DNA of 37,231 bases from Prochlorococcus sp. AG-388-F11 (lineage in GTDB: Bacteria; Cyanobacteriota; Cyanobacteriia; PCC-6307; Cyanobiaceae): positions 1 through 37,231 of the forward strand of contig QCGP01000013.1 of assembly GCA_003279845.1 (NCBI GenBank), written 5' to 3'. Under the pieces are notes generated by a model. That model searched no databases. It was not told where the DNA came from and saw only the letters and a program-made list of their open reading frames with translations. Shown piece by piece: positions 8,395 through 15,690 of this stretch (position 1 is the first letter of the stretch; the number at the start of each line of letters is the position of its first letter). A program made the position numbers and the translations under genes.

Positions 8395-8721
8395 ATGCGG
8401 TTTTTAAAATTTATTTTTAGAATCAGATTAAATTTTTATTTTGCCAAAGAAATGTTGTTGAATCCTTTTTATCCATTTACTTTTTTGAAAATCTCTTCTC
8501 TAAAAGCAACTATTGTTTTTTTATCAATACTTTTAATTAAATCAAATTTGCTTAGATTAAAAGGGGGACTAATAGGAGGTCTTTTTGCCTTGATACTCAT
8601 ATCAGGTATTTTTGCCTCTAGTACCATAGCTTTAGGATCTTTATTATATGCCTATCGGCTAAAGAAGAAATCTAATCTTGATGATAATCAAATGCAGGAT
8701 TTAGAAACTGTTAATGTTTGA
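8395..8721 (+). CDS. Membrane protein, unknown function
   Basis: A 108-residue frame from the ATG at 8395 (or about 89 residues from the ATG at 8452, MLLNPFYPFTF). It has a hydrophobic stretch around ATIVFLSILLI, a Gly-rich transmembrane segment (GGLIGGLFALILISGIFASSTIALGSLLYAY) and a charged tail, KKKSNLDDNQMQDLE. No family recognised. The first ATG directly abuts the T run of the preceding terminator, leaving no leader, so the downstream start may be the true one. It converges on the 38-residue gene at 8754-8870. Confidence 0.6.
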   Translation: MRFLKFIFRIRLNFYFAKEMLLNPFYPFTFLKISSLKATIVFLSILLIKSNLLRLKGGLIGGLFALILISGIFASSTIALGSLLYAYRLKKKSNLDDNQMQDLETVNV

Positions 8722-8753
8722 GATATTTTGTGAATTAAATTCAGTTGGATAAC

Positions 8754-8870
8754 CTAAAATGGAGTTCCAGGGACAAAATGCAACACTAAAAATCCAAAAC
8801 CGGCAGCAAAAACTATTGATACTGCAATGATTAGTAGGCCCGATGCCATCCCTCCTTCATTAAATGCCAT
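8754..8870 (-). CDS. Tiny single-helix membrane protein (38 aa)
   Basis: An ATG at 8870 and a TAG at 8754-8756 enclose 38 codons: MAFNEGGMASGLLIIAVSIV, one helix, then a C-terminus ending HFVPGTPF. The polar N-terminus, single Gly/Ala-rich helix and short Pro-containing tail are typical of low-molecular-mass thylakoid subunits. I do not recognise it as a known subunit. The codons look selected (no rare stretch, clean helix), so I consider it real despite its size. Confidence 0.65.
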   Translation of the reverse strand: MAFNEGGMASGLLIIAVSIVFAAGFGFLVLHFVPGTPF

Positions 8871-8939
8871 ATAATTAGTTATTTTAAATTAATAATAGAA
8901 CATATTTGTTTCTAGGTAATAGTTCTAATTACTCATATA

Positions 8940-9116
8940 TCATCCAAATTTATTATTAATGGTGAATAAGAGTAAAAATATGGAAGTTAATGAGAGGATA
9001 AAACCAAATATTATTAATGGTTTAGATTTAACATTTTCTTCTTCTTTAGAGCTATTTTTAGGAGATACTAAGTCTCTATTTCTTTTAGAAAGAAGATTGG
9101 GAAAAGGTTTAATCAC
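8940..9116 (-). CDS. Small C-terminally anchored membrane protein (58 aa)
   Basis: From a GTG at 9116 to a TGA at 8940-8942, 58 residues. A basic/acidic N-terminal half (KPFPNLLSKRNRDLVSPK, then SSKEEENVK) is followed by one C-terminal helix, PLIIFGFILSLTSIFLLLFT, and a short tail. This organised protein lies opposite a 65-residue forward frame that lacks any such structure, so I take the reverse strand as coding. It starts 23 nt after the stop of the gene at 9140-9457 and is probably co-transcribed with it. Function unknown. Confidence 0.6.
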   Translation of the reverse strand: MIKPFPNLLSKRNRDLVSPKNSSKEEENVKSKPLIIFGFILSLTSIFLLLFTINNKFG

Positions 9117-9139
9117 GATAAATTTGAGATATAAGCTAA

Positions 9140-9457
9140 TTACTTTAAAGTTTTAAATAAATCTTTATGGTAATCAACAACATTTTGACAACTTATTACA
9201 GGTGTAAATTCCATATGAATGCCAAATTTAGCTCTCCATGGAGCAAAATGCGCAAAAATTTCTTTATCACTATGTGCCTTACATAAACAAACTACCCTGC
9301 CTTCCCCAGGGGCATGTACTCTAAATAACATTTCAAATTTATCTGTTTTATCTGATTTTGCAATTTCACCGTTTTCCCAGGCCTCTACAAATAATTGATA
9401 AGCTTTTACTTGATTTTCAATATCTGGGAATTGGCAGTCAGCAAGAAATAATTGCAT
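9140..9457 (-). CDS. Conserved cyanobacterial protein (DUF3303-like)
   Basis: A 105-residue soluble protein, MQLFLADCQFPDIENQVKAY, with AWENGEI, VHAPGEGRVVCLCKAHSDKEIFAHFAPWRAKFGIHMEFTP. The arrangement (beta-alpha-beta, Gly-rich turn, 'FAPWRAKFG') suggests a small ferredoxin-like or dimeric alpha/beta barrel fold. I believe it belongs to a DUF3303-type family of cyanobacteria but could not check. No catalytic motif is evident. It is followed closely by the 58-residue membrane-protein gene. Confidence 0.7.
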   Translation of the reverse strand: MQLFLADCQFPDIENQVKAYQLFVEAWENGEIAKSDKTDKFEMLFRVHAPGEGRVVCLCKAHSDKEIFAHFAPWRAKFGIHMEFTPVISCQNVVDYHKDLFKTLK

Positions 9458-9547
9458 TGTAGTAATTTTAAAATATTACTTATTATCGCTCATATCCTTA
9501 TTTATTAATGGAACTGTTTGAATTTGAAGATCAGAAAAAAATATTTC

Positions 9548-9697
9548 CTAAATAAAGTGAGAAGAGAGGGTTTCAAGAAATTTTCCAATATCTTTTTTAT
9601 ATAAACTATCTGTGATTTTTAAAGAGAATAATTCATAATCATTTATATCTTTTTTTCTATCAAAATCTATATTTCCCTTTATTGATATATTTTTCAT
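9548..9697 (-). CDS. Possible small protein (49 aa)
   Basis: An ATG at 9697 and TAG at 9548-9550 enclose 49 codons, opening MKNISIKGNIDFDRKKDIND and ending LETLSSHFI. Composition is polar and lysine-rich without a membrane segment. It fills an otherwise empty 358-nt stretch between 9457 and 9816. Nothing beyond the open frame and plausible composition supports it. Confidence 0.35.
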   Translation of the reverse strand: MKNISIKGNIDFDRKKDINDYELFSLKITDSLYKKDIGKFLETLSSHFI

Positions 9698-9815
9698 GAT
9701 TGTATTGATCACTATTTAGAATTTAAACAAATATAAGTAAAAGGCAAATTTCTTTACATTATGTTTTTTTTAAGAAAAACTTCTAAAGCAATTAGATAAT
9801 AAAAATTTATTTTAT

Positions 9816-10139
9816 TTAAGAGGTAATTAATTTTCCTAGAGTATAAAAAAATGCATTAGACAAAGAAAAAATTACAGTTAATAGAGATGCAATAACGGGT
9901 AATAAATTGAACCATAGTTGTGAAGTTGACATTTTTGAATCAATAGGCAGAAAATTGGTGCTTTTTTTAATTCTTATTTGTAGCCAAAATATAGATAACG
10001 GATAAATAATTCTTGTGAAATTCATTAAAAAAGAGGGTAAAATACCTCTATTTGAATAAAGTATAAATCCTGAATAAAAGTATAACGTCCAAACTAGAAC
10101 TCTTTGAATCAGAATTAATCCCTTGCTTTTGCCAGACAT
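9816..10139 (-). CDS. Multi-pass membrane protein (107 aa)
   Basis: A 107-residue protein with three or so hydrophobic segments: about 8-27 (LILIQRVLVWTLYFYSGFIL), 37-55 (FLMNFTRIIYPLSIFWLQI) and 75-100 (WFNLLPVIASLLTVIFSLSN). No motif recognised. It starts 6 nt after the stop of the GNAT gene, so the two are likely one operon, although nothing indicates a shared function. Confidence 0.65.
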   Translation of the reverse strand: MSGKSKGLILIQRVLVWTLYFYSGFILYSNRGILPSFLMNFTRIIYPLSIFWLQIRIKKSTNFLPIDSKMSTSQLWFNLLPVIASLLTVIFSLSNAFFYTLGKLITS

Positions 10140-10145
10140 TATTAA

Positions 10146-10616
10146 TTAATTAACTTTTATAATTTTAGTCATTTTATATCTTTCAAAAAAAATGTTATTT
10201 ATAATAACTTTTTCTTTACGTGTAATTTTCCATTTATTTTTAAGAAATAGTTTATAACTTATTAAGCTTGCTTCAGTTGAAAGCGAATATAAACCTTCTT
10301 TCTTAGCTTCATCTTCTAATTTATGCAGTAACTTAGAGCCGCAACCTTTTCTTTGGAATTTACCTTTACAGTAAAATAACGCAATTCTATCTTGGGGATA
10401 TCTTGTGGCAAAAGCAATAATAATTCCTTCTTTACTTAGAAGCCATCCTTTCCCTTTAGTTATTGACTTATCAAAATTTGAATTATTCCAAGCTTGACTT
10501 GACCAAGCAGTTTTTTGTTCTTGACTATAAGTTTTTTCATTTAAAGATTGAATTGAATCAAAATAAACCTTTTTTAATTCCAGTTGATCTTTAATGGTAA
10601 TTTGTCTTAAATTCAT
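10146..10616 (-). CDS. GNAT-family N-acetyltransferase
   Basis: A 156-residue protein from the ATG at 10616 (a TTG at 10622 is in frame). It has the GNAT layout: MNLRQITIKDQLELKKVYFD at the N-terminus, a central strand (IALFYCKGKFQRKGCGSKLLHKLEDEA) carrying the acetyl-CoA pyrophosphate loop RKGCGSKL (consensus Q/RxxGxG/A), and a C-terminal FLKNKWKITRKE typical of motif B. Substrate cannot be inferred. It is divergently placed from peptidase E with only 20 nt between start codons. Confidence 0.85.
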   Translation of the reverse strand: MNLRQITIKDQLELKKVYFDSIQSLNEKTYSQEQKTAWSSQAWNNSNFDKSITKGKGWLLSKEGIIIAFATRYPQDRIALFYCKGKFQRKGCGSKLLHKLEDEAKKEGLYSLSTEASLISYKLFLKNKWKITRKEKVIINNIFFERYKMTKIIKVN

Positions 10617-10636
10617 AAACAAATCTATTATTTAAT

Positions 10637-11317
10637 ATGCATAGTAAAAATATAGTCGCAATTGGTGGAGGAGGGTTTGGACGTTATTTAGGCTCTCTTG
10701 AAATTGAAAAATATATAATTTCATTAATTAATAAAAAAAGACCAAAAATTTGCTTTATTCCAACTGCATCTGGCGATAGTAGTTTGTACAAACTAAATTT
10801 TTATAGAGCATTTTCCAAACTTGATTGTATAACAAGTCATATTGATTTTTTCTCTAGAACAGAAAACTTAGAAGATAAAGTTTTAACTCAAGACATTATT
10901 TATGTTGGAGGAGGAAATACAAAAAGTATGTTAGCTGTCTGGAAAGAATGGAATTTCCATGAAATTTTGCGAAATGCTTATGATAAAGGAATTGTAATGA
11001 GTGGTGTAAGTGCTGGGGCTATTTGTTGGTTTGATAAAGGTATAACTGACTCTTATGCTGAAGAATTAGCCATAATTGATTGCTTAGGAATAGTTGATGG
11101 TATCGCTTGTCCTCATTTCGATGAAGAGAAAGAAAGGGAACCTTATGTTAATGATGTTATTAAGAGAGAAATTATTGATTCTTGTATTTGTATTCAGGGT
11201 AACTGTGCCTTGCATATTAAAAATGATTTTGAATATTCCTCAATAGATTTTGGCAATGGTAAAAAGTGTTTTAAAGTCTATAAAGAAAATAGTAATTTAA
11301 AGAAAGAAATCCTTTAA
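10637..11317 (+). CDS. pepE: Peptidase E-like protein (S51 family)
   Basis: A 226-residue class I glutamine-amidotransferase-fold peptidase. The nucleophile is S125 in SGVSAGAICW, preceded by GGGNTKSML (91-99); the nearby CPHFDEEKER likely carries the catalytic His. E. coli PepE cleaves Asp-X dipeptides; cyanophycinase is the other S51 member but is longer. The normal length and intact motif favour peptidase E or a close relative. Its start lies 20 nt from the divergent GNAT gene. Confidence 0.88.
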   Translation: MHSKNIVAIGGGGFGRYLGSLEIEKYIISLINKKRPKICFIPTASGDSSLYKLNFYRAFSKLDCITSHIDFFSRTENLEDKVLTQDIIYVGGGNTKSMLAVWKEWNFHEILRNAYDKGIVMSGVSAGAICWFDKGITDSYAEELAIIDCLGIVDGIACPHFDEEKEREPYVNDVIKREIIDSCICIQGNCALHIKNDFEYSSIDFGNGKKCFKVYKENSNLKKEIL

Positions 11318-11338
11318 AGAAAATATCTTAAATATATT

Positions 11339-11743
11339 TTAGATCTCTTCATTTTTTGAGATAGAAGTAAATTCAATACCCTTGTACTTTATAAATGATG
11401 CAGTCCATACTTCTTTAGAAAGATTGCCAAGATATTTTAAGAACTGATGTGTATCCCCGTCTCTTATCCACTCAGATTTAATAAATGGAAGCTCTTTCTG
11501 CATTCTTTTAGGATGCATATGAACCAAAAGTAACCCTTTGTCTTCAGACGCCCTTTTCAATGCACCTTCATCACTCCTTTGGAAAACTCTAAGTAAAAGA
11601 TTTAAAACAACTTCTTCTCCAAGTTTCTTGAAATTTTCTGGATCATCTAAATTTTCTTTAACTTCTTTTCCTCCTAGTGGCATTGCTCTTATAAGGTTTT
11701 GCTCTATTAAAGCTATCGCAATAAGATAATCTTGGCTTGCCAT
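11339..11743 (-). CDS. Conserved hypothetical protein (134 aa)
   Basis: A 134-residue, mostly helical soluble protein, MASQDYLIAIALIEQNLIRAM... with LVHMHPKRMQKELPFIKSEWIRDGDTHQFLKYLGNL. No named family recognised; regular helices and conserved-looking Trp/His positions suggest a conserved cyanobacterial protein. A forward-strand frame over 11538-11729 is its shadow. It converges on pepE with a 21-nt gap, and a 411-nt non-coding stretch lies upstream. Confidence 0.7.
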   Translation of the reverse strand: MASQDYLIAIALIEQNLIRAMPLGGKEVKENLDDPENFKKLGEEVVLNLLLRVFQRSDEGALKRASEDKGLLLVHMHPKRMQKELPFIKSEWIRDGDTHQFLKYLGNLSKEVWTASFIKYKGIEFTSISKNEEI

Positions 11744-12154
11744 ATTTTTTAAATTTACTTTTTTGTATTCTAACCTCTTGAGTACATTAAAATCTTTTAT
11801 GGTTAAATGATTTGCAAAGTCAATAAGAAATTAATTAATTAATTTCTTATAATCTTGTAATTTTTTATTTAATAATGTTCAATTCCTAGAATATTCTATC
11901 TTTTTGCTTTTTTCTAGATTCTTCTAAGGCTATTATTTGCCCTTGCAAGGAATATTAATTTCAAAGAACTTTAAATGTTTCAATGAAATCATTGAAAACT
12001 CAACAAAAAATAAAATTTCTATATAAGCAAAATTAGAAGTTTCTCCTAGCTATTTAATTAATAGTAAAAATAAAAATATGACCTCAAAAATATAAGTCGT
12101 AGCAGAAGCATGTTTTCGTTAAAATAATCAAATATAAATTTTATGCACTAATTA
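11744..12154. other. Long non-coding spacer
   Basis: No gene seen in these 411 nt, unusually long for this compact window. It contains a 28-nt perfect palindrome at 11823-11850, a 10-nt palindrome CCTTGCAAGG at 11941-11950, and a hairpin TTTCAATG-AAAT-CATTGAAA at 11978-11997. The promoter of the gene at 11743 (minus) and that of 12155 (plus) must lie here, and a small RNA is possible but not supported by a T-run terminator. Confidence 0.6.
11823..11850. repeat. 28-nt perfect palindrome
   Basis: Left arm ATAAGAAATTAATT at 11823-11836 is the exact reverse complement of 11837-11850. Symmetry ends at both flanks. It could be a regulator site or a cruciform; the A+T-rich core makes a chance origin possible. 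Confidence 0.75.
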
Positions 12155-12958
12155 ATGATTAGTAATCTAAGATTTGAACTGTCATTTAAAGATATTTCGC
12201 AGCTAGAAAATAAACTTAACTTCTGTAAATTAAATAAAATCAAAAATATCAACATTCCCTGTAAGGGTATTATTAAGAAGGATTTTTTTAATTCAACGAT
12301 TAAATATATATCTAAATACCATCAAGAATTTAATGTTACTTATCATTATAGTTTATATCATCAATACTCTCAAAATAAAGAAAAATCATATCAAGATCTT
12401 TTAGATTTTTTAAAAAATTCTTACTTAAATATTAATTACGAGATTCTTCTTGTTTCAGGATCTAATAAGAAAAAAGACTTTGATGTATTAAATGTTTTAA
12501 GTAGGATAAAAGAAGAAAAAAATTTAAAAGTTAAATTAGGTATAGCCTATAATCCATATTTAAAAAAATATTTTAACATTACTTCAGAAAGAGAAAGATT
12601 AGATAGGAAACTTTCTTCAAGATTAATAAATTCAATTTGGTTCCAATATGGAACAGATATTAAAGAACTTCAGAATGAAGTAAATTATCTTAAGAAAGTA
12701 GCAAAGTATGAAAAAATAAATCTATTTGGAAGTATATTAATTCCCTCAATTCAATTTATAGCTAGGTTTAAATTTCGTCCTTGGAAAGGGGTACATATAT
12801 CAGAAAAATTTTTAGGTTCCAAAGATGAATTTTATTATTTTACAAGAGATTTAGTTCAATTTTATGAAGATAATAATATTACCCCTGTAATTGAAACTGA
12901 TTTTACATCATTAGAAAAACTTGATTTTATCTATAGTTTTTTTCGAAATAAGAATTAA
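12155..12958 (+). CDS. MTHFR-like TIM-barrel protein
   Basis: A 267-residue protein resembling the methylenetetrahydrofolate reductase fold. By eye RFELSF (6-11) fits the strand-1 glutamate region, NYEILLVSGS the strand where MetF has a GD motif, LGIAYNP the GVAxYPE strand, and IWFQYGTDI the TQ strand with its glutamine. GSILIPSIQFIARFKFRPWKGVHIS fits the late GIMP region. The GD aspartate is apparently replaced (SGS), so standard MTHFR activity is doubtful. Very A+T-rich. Its TAA shares an A with the ATG of the next gene, so the two are translationally coupled. Family assignment is from pattern, not search. Confidence 0.6.
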   Translation: MISNLRFELSFKDISQLENKLNFCKLNKIKNINIPCKGIIKKDFFNSTIKYISKYHQEFNVTYHYSLYHQYSQNKEKSYQDLLDFLKNSYLNINYEILLVSGSNKKKDFDVLNVLSRIKEEKNLKVKLGIAYNPYLKKYFNITSERERLDRKLSSRLINSIWFQYGTDIKELQNEVNYLKKVAKYEKINLFGSILIPSIQFIARFKFRPWKGVHISEKFLGSKDEFYYFTRDLVQFYEDNNITPVIETDFTSLEKLDFIYSFFRNKN

Positions 12959-14151
12959 TGTCTAACAATTTAAGAATTATGAAAAGTGTTTTTTCATACG
13001 ATTTATTAATAATAGGTGGAGGAATATCTGCATGTGTATTCGCTTCAAAGTATCTTCAAAATAACATTTCAAAGAAAATTGCATTAATTGAAGTTGGTCG
13101 TCGACTTGGAGGAAGATCAAGTACAAGAATAAGCAGAAAATTTAAAGAATGGAAATTAAACCATGGTGCTCCAAATTTTAATATAAGTAATAGTAAAGAT
13201 AATCTTCTATTAAAAAATTATATTAATCAATTATTAGATAATAGATTTATTGAAATTGACGATTCAGAATTAATTAATCTTGGAGATGAAAACAAATTAG
13301 AAACTTTTAAAAAATCTAAATTTTATTGCGGGGATAGTTATCGTTCTTCATTTTCAATGGGTGAATTATCTCAAAAGATTATAGATTTTAATAATTTAAG
13401 AGATAAGATTGATTTATTTTTTGGAACTTTTATTGTTGATTTAAAGTTTAATAATAATAGATGGATATTAACTTCTAACAATGGAGATAAATTTAAATCT
13501 AAATATCTTATCTGTACAACTAATTTTTTATTACATAAAAGGTCTCTGAAAATATTGAATATAAATCAAATTCCATTAAGAAAAGCTATTCCTAAAAATA
13601 AAGATAAAAATATTGATTTGCTCTTGAATTTTTTAGATAAGCAATCATTTATTCCTAGGCTAACTTTTTTAATTTATACAAAAGAAAAATATAGTTATAA
13701 AGATTTTTATTCTAAGAAATATAGGTATTTCTATTTAAATAGAAGTCTGGAGAATAAATATAAATTTGAAAGGATTATTTTTCAGCTACAAGATAACAAA
13801 AAATTAGGAATTGTCTTACACACAAAAAATATAGATTTTATTAATTCTTATATAAATGCAAAAGATGAAGAATTCTTTAAACAAGGAATATTTGCAAATT
13901 TCAATGAATTGTTTAGTAATAATAATTCAGTAAATCAATTAACTTGTAATGAGGGAATCTCTATCATGCAATGGAGAGCCTCACAACCTTCGGGATTCGC
14001 CGTCCCATTATCTTTGCAATTAATTAAAAAATATAGAATTGGTTTTTGTGGCGATTGGTTTGAGGGAGAAGGATTTGGTAGGATTGAAGGCTCAATATTA
14101 AGTGCTTTAATATTAGAGGAAAAATTTAAAACTCATTCAAATAATTTTTAA
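12958..14151 (+). CDS. Renalase-like FAD-dependent oxidoreductase
   Basis: A 397-residue flavoprotein. The dinucleotide-binding motif is GGGISACVFA (20-29), followed by the ribose-binding Glu in IALIEVGRRLGGRSSTR and the HGAPNF motif of renalase/amine-oxidase relatives. The C-terminal FAD contact GFCGDWFEGEGFGRIEGSI (about 363-381) is also typical. The start is the ATG at 12958, overlapping the previous stop, or the ATG at 12979 closer to the Rossmann fold. Coupling to the MTHFR-like gene suggests the products act together, perhaps on a reduced pterin, folate or flavin; that is inference. Its end overlaps the convergent kinase gene by 26 nt. Confidence 0.8.
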   Translation: MSNNLRIMKSVFSYDLLIIGGGISACVFASKYLQNNISKKIALIEVGRRLGGRSSTRISRKFKEWKLNHGAPNFNISNSKDNLLLKNYINQLLDNRFIEIDDSELINLGDENKLETFKKSKFYCGDSYRSSFSMGELSQKIIDFNNLRDKIDLFFGTFIVDLKFNNNRWILTSNNGDKFKSKYLICTTNFLLHKRSLKILNINQIPLRKAIPKNKDKNIDLLLNFLDKQSFIPRLTFLIYTKEKYSYKDFYSKKYRYFYLNRSLENKYKFERIIFQLQDNKKLGIVLHTKNIDFINSYINAKDEEFFKQGIFANFNELFSNNNSVNQLTCNEGISIMQWRASQPSGFAVPLSLQLIKKYRIGFCGDWFEGEGFGRIEGSILSALILEEKFKTHSNNF

Positions 14152-14728
14152 TTATCTTTTCAATATTGGTATTTTTTGTAATAGTGAATTCATTTGGATT
14201 ATTTTTTATATTTTTATTTTTGAATTTCTGATAATAAACACCCCATGATTTAAAGAAATCATCTTCAGCTTGTTTTTTTGCCTTCCCCCTTTCTTTTATA
14301 TCTCTTTGAACAACCCTTTTCATGCACTCATTTTTATTTATTTTTAATTCTAAAAAATAATATTTTTGATTACATAATGTTCTTGAGAATTCTTTAGCAA
14401 AAATACCTTCAATAATTATGAAATTTAAATTATTTTTTTTGTTTAAGAAATTATTTATTGTTTTCTTTTCGAAATCATAAGAACGCTCATTGATTGAAGT
14501 GCCATTGTTAAGAATATAATTAAAATCTTTTTTAAATAGTTTGTAGTTAAAACTAAGTCTTTTATCGAAATATCCATCTACAACTTGTGACAATAATTTA
14601 CTTATAAGGCCTGTTTTATAGTAATTGTCTGTACTTAAAATAATTCCATTTTTAATTTTTACTATTAATTGATTTGATAATGTTGTTTTACCACTACCAG
14701 AAGGACCACTTATAAATATAATTTTCAT
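14126..14728 (-). CDS. Uridine-kinase-like P-loop kinase
   Basis: A 200-residue nucleoside-kinase-type protein. Walker A is GPSGSGKTT (8-16). DNYYKTG follows the family's substrate motif, FIIIEGIFAKEF the IxEGI strand, and KRVVQRDIKERGK the RRxxRDxxERGR lid of uridine kinases. The expected reaction is ATP-dependent phosphorylation of uridine or a related small molecule; phosphoribulokinase-like and pantothenate-kinase relatives are alternatives. It is convergent with, and overlaps by 26 nt, the renalase-like gene, so transcripts would be antisense at their 3' ends. Confidence 0.75.
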   Translation of the reverse strand: MKIIFISGPSGSGKTTLSNQLIVKIKNGIILSTDNYYKTGLISKLLSQVVDGYFDKRLSFNYKLFKKDFNYILNNGTSINERSYDFEKKTINNFLNKKNNLNFIIIEGIFAKEFSRTLCNQKYYFLELKINKNECMKRVVQRDIKERGKAKKQAEDDFFKSWGVYYQKFKNKNIKNNPNEFTITKNTNIEKIIKNYLNEF

Positions 14729-15001
14729 TTTCTATAAAGTACTCTCTATTAAGACTCTAATTTTACTATTAAAAATTCTTTTAAATTATTAAACTGTATA
14801 TTTTTCTATTTTTGGAAATTAATTGATTTATGTTGTAGATGTCCCATGGCTTATAAACTTGCATAAATATTGAATATGTGTCTTTATATAGATGTAAATA
14901 AATTAATTTCATTCAATTTTCTATATTTAAGTCATAAATTCCTTTTGGAATTTGATAATATATATATATTGGAGGCTTAATTTTATTACTTATACATAGC
15001 A

Positions 15002-15352
15002 ATGATTTCTAAATTTTTAGGTAAACTAAAATCTATTCTATTTAAAAGTGCAGCATCCTCTGAGACTCCTTTAAAGCAAGAAAAGAAACCAATTAAGTCT
15101 GCAAAATCATCAAAAACAATAACAAAAACAAAAACAAAAGCAAAAGCAAAAATAAAAGCAAAAACATCTAATTCAAAGAAAAATATTGAAACCTTAACCG
15201 CACTTCCTGGTGTTGGAGCCAAAAGTGCTAAGGCATTGTTTGAAGCTGGATTTAAAACCAGAGAAGCAATTATTGCCGCTGATGAAAAAGATCTTCTAGC
15301 TGTTTCAGGTGTTGGAATAAATCTTGTTAAAAAGCTCAAAGAGCTTAAATAA
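15002..15352 (+). CDS. Lysine-rich helix-hairpin-helix protein
   Basis: A 116-residue probable DNA-binding protein. Residues 1-20 form a short amphipathic helix, 25-60 are a lysine-rich low-complexity linker (TKTKTKAKAKIKAK), and 65-116 form a tandem helix-hairpin-helix: LTALPGVGAKSAKALFEAG and LLAVSGVGINLVKKLKEL, each with the GVG hairpin. HhH domains bind the DNA backbone non-specifically; the linker resembles histone H1-type tails. A GGAGG lies at 14971-14975, 26 nt before the ATG, too far for a normal ribosome site. The reverse-strand frame here is a shadow. Confidence 0.85.
   Translation: MISKFLGKLKSILFKSAASSETPLKQEKKPIKSAKSSKTITKTKTKAKAKIKAKTSNSKKNIETLTALPGVGAKSAKALFEAGFKTREAIIAADEKDLLAVSGVGINLVKKLKELK
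15117..15168 (+). repeat. Short tandem repeat in the lysine-rich linker
   Basis: About eight imperfect copies of a hexamer (aaaaca, aaagca, aaaata) encode alternating Lys-Thr/Lys-Ala. The simple repeat is a likely spot for length variation by slippage in six-base (frame-preserving) steps. Confidence 0.7.
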
Positions 15353-15424
15353 TTAAATTTTTTATTAATCTAACTTATAATTATAAAAAAGATTTGTTAT
15401 AGCTCTTCAAAAGAATAGTTAGCT

Positions 15425-15601
15425 TTATCTTCTTCTTGCTTTTCTTCTTTGTTGTAACTTCCTTTTGTATTTTTCAATAGGGGTTTCATGATGCCTAAGT
15501 CTTTTCAAATCTGCAAAGATACCTGATTTAGATACTTGTCTTTTAAATCTTCTAAGGGCTGACTCAATGCCCTCGTTTTCTCCAACTGTAACTTGTGTCA
15601 A
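15425..15601 (-). CDS. rpsU: 30S ribosomal protein S21
   Basis: A 58-residue protein starting at TTG (15601-15599): [20 protein letters not shown], then [20 protein letters not shown] and an arginine/lysine-rich C-terminus. The ESALRRFKR...GIF/DLKRRxxxExP pattern and basic tail are diagnostic for bS21, which helps the 30S subunit engage mRNA. Short size and the TTG start make it easy to miss. No strong Shine-Dalgarno is seen, only an A-rich leader. The gene lies alone between the HhH gene and the nucleoside operon. Confidence 0.93.
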
Positions 15602-15690
15602 ATTTTTCTAAATAAAGTTTATTCTATCATCTTATAGCATTTATTTTTAAATTAAAACTTTAACTCAAGGATTATGTGGGTTTATTTAGT

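Noticed and set aside
8959..9156. 65-codon forward frame
   Set aside because: Overlaps the end of the DUF3303-like gene and is antisense to a better organised 58-residue membrane protein.
12155..14728. Genomic island or mobile element around the MTHFR-like cassette
   Set aside because: Low G+C was noted, but there is no integrase, tRNA boundary, direct repeat or transposase nearby, so transfer is not supported.
14986..15339. 117-codon reverse frame with a hydrophobic Phe/Val-rich run
   Set aside because: The run is the antisense of the lysine-rich repeats of the HhH protein; the forward strand has clear domain homology.
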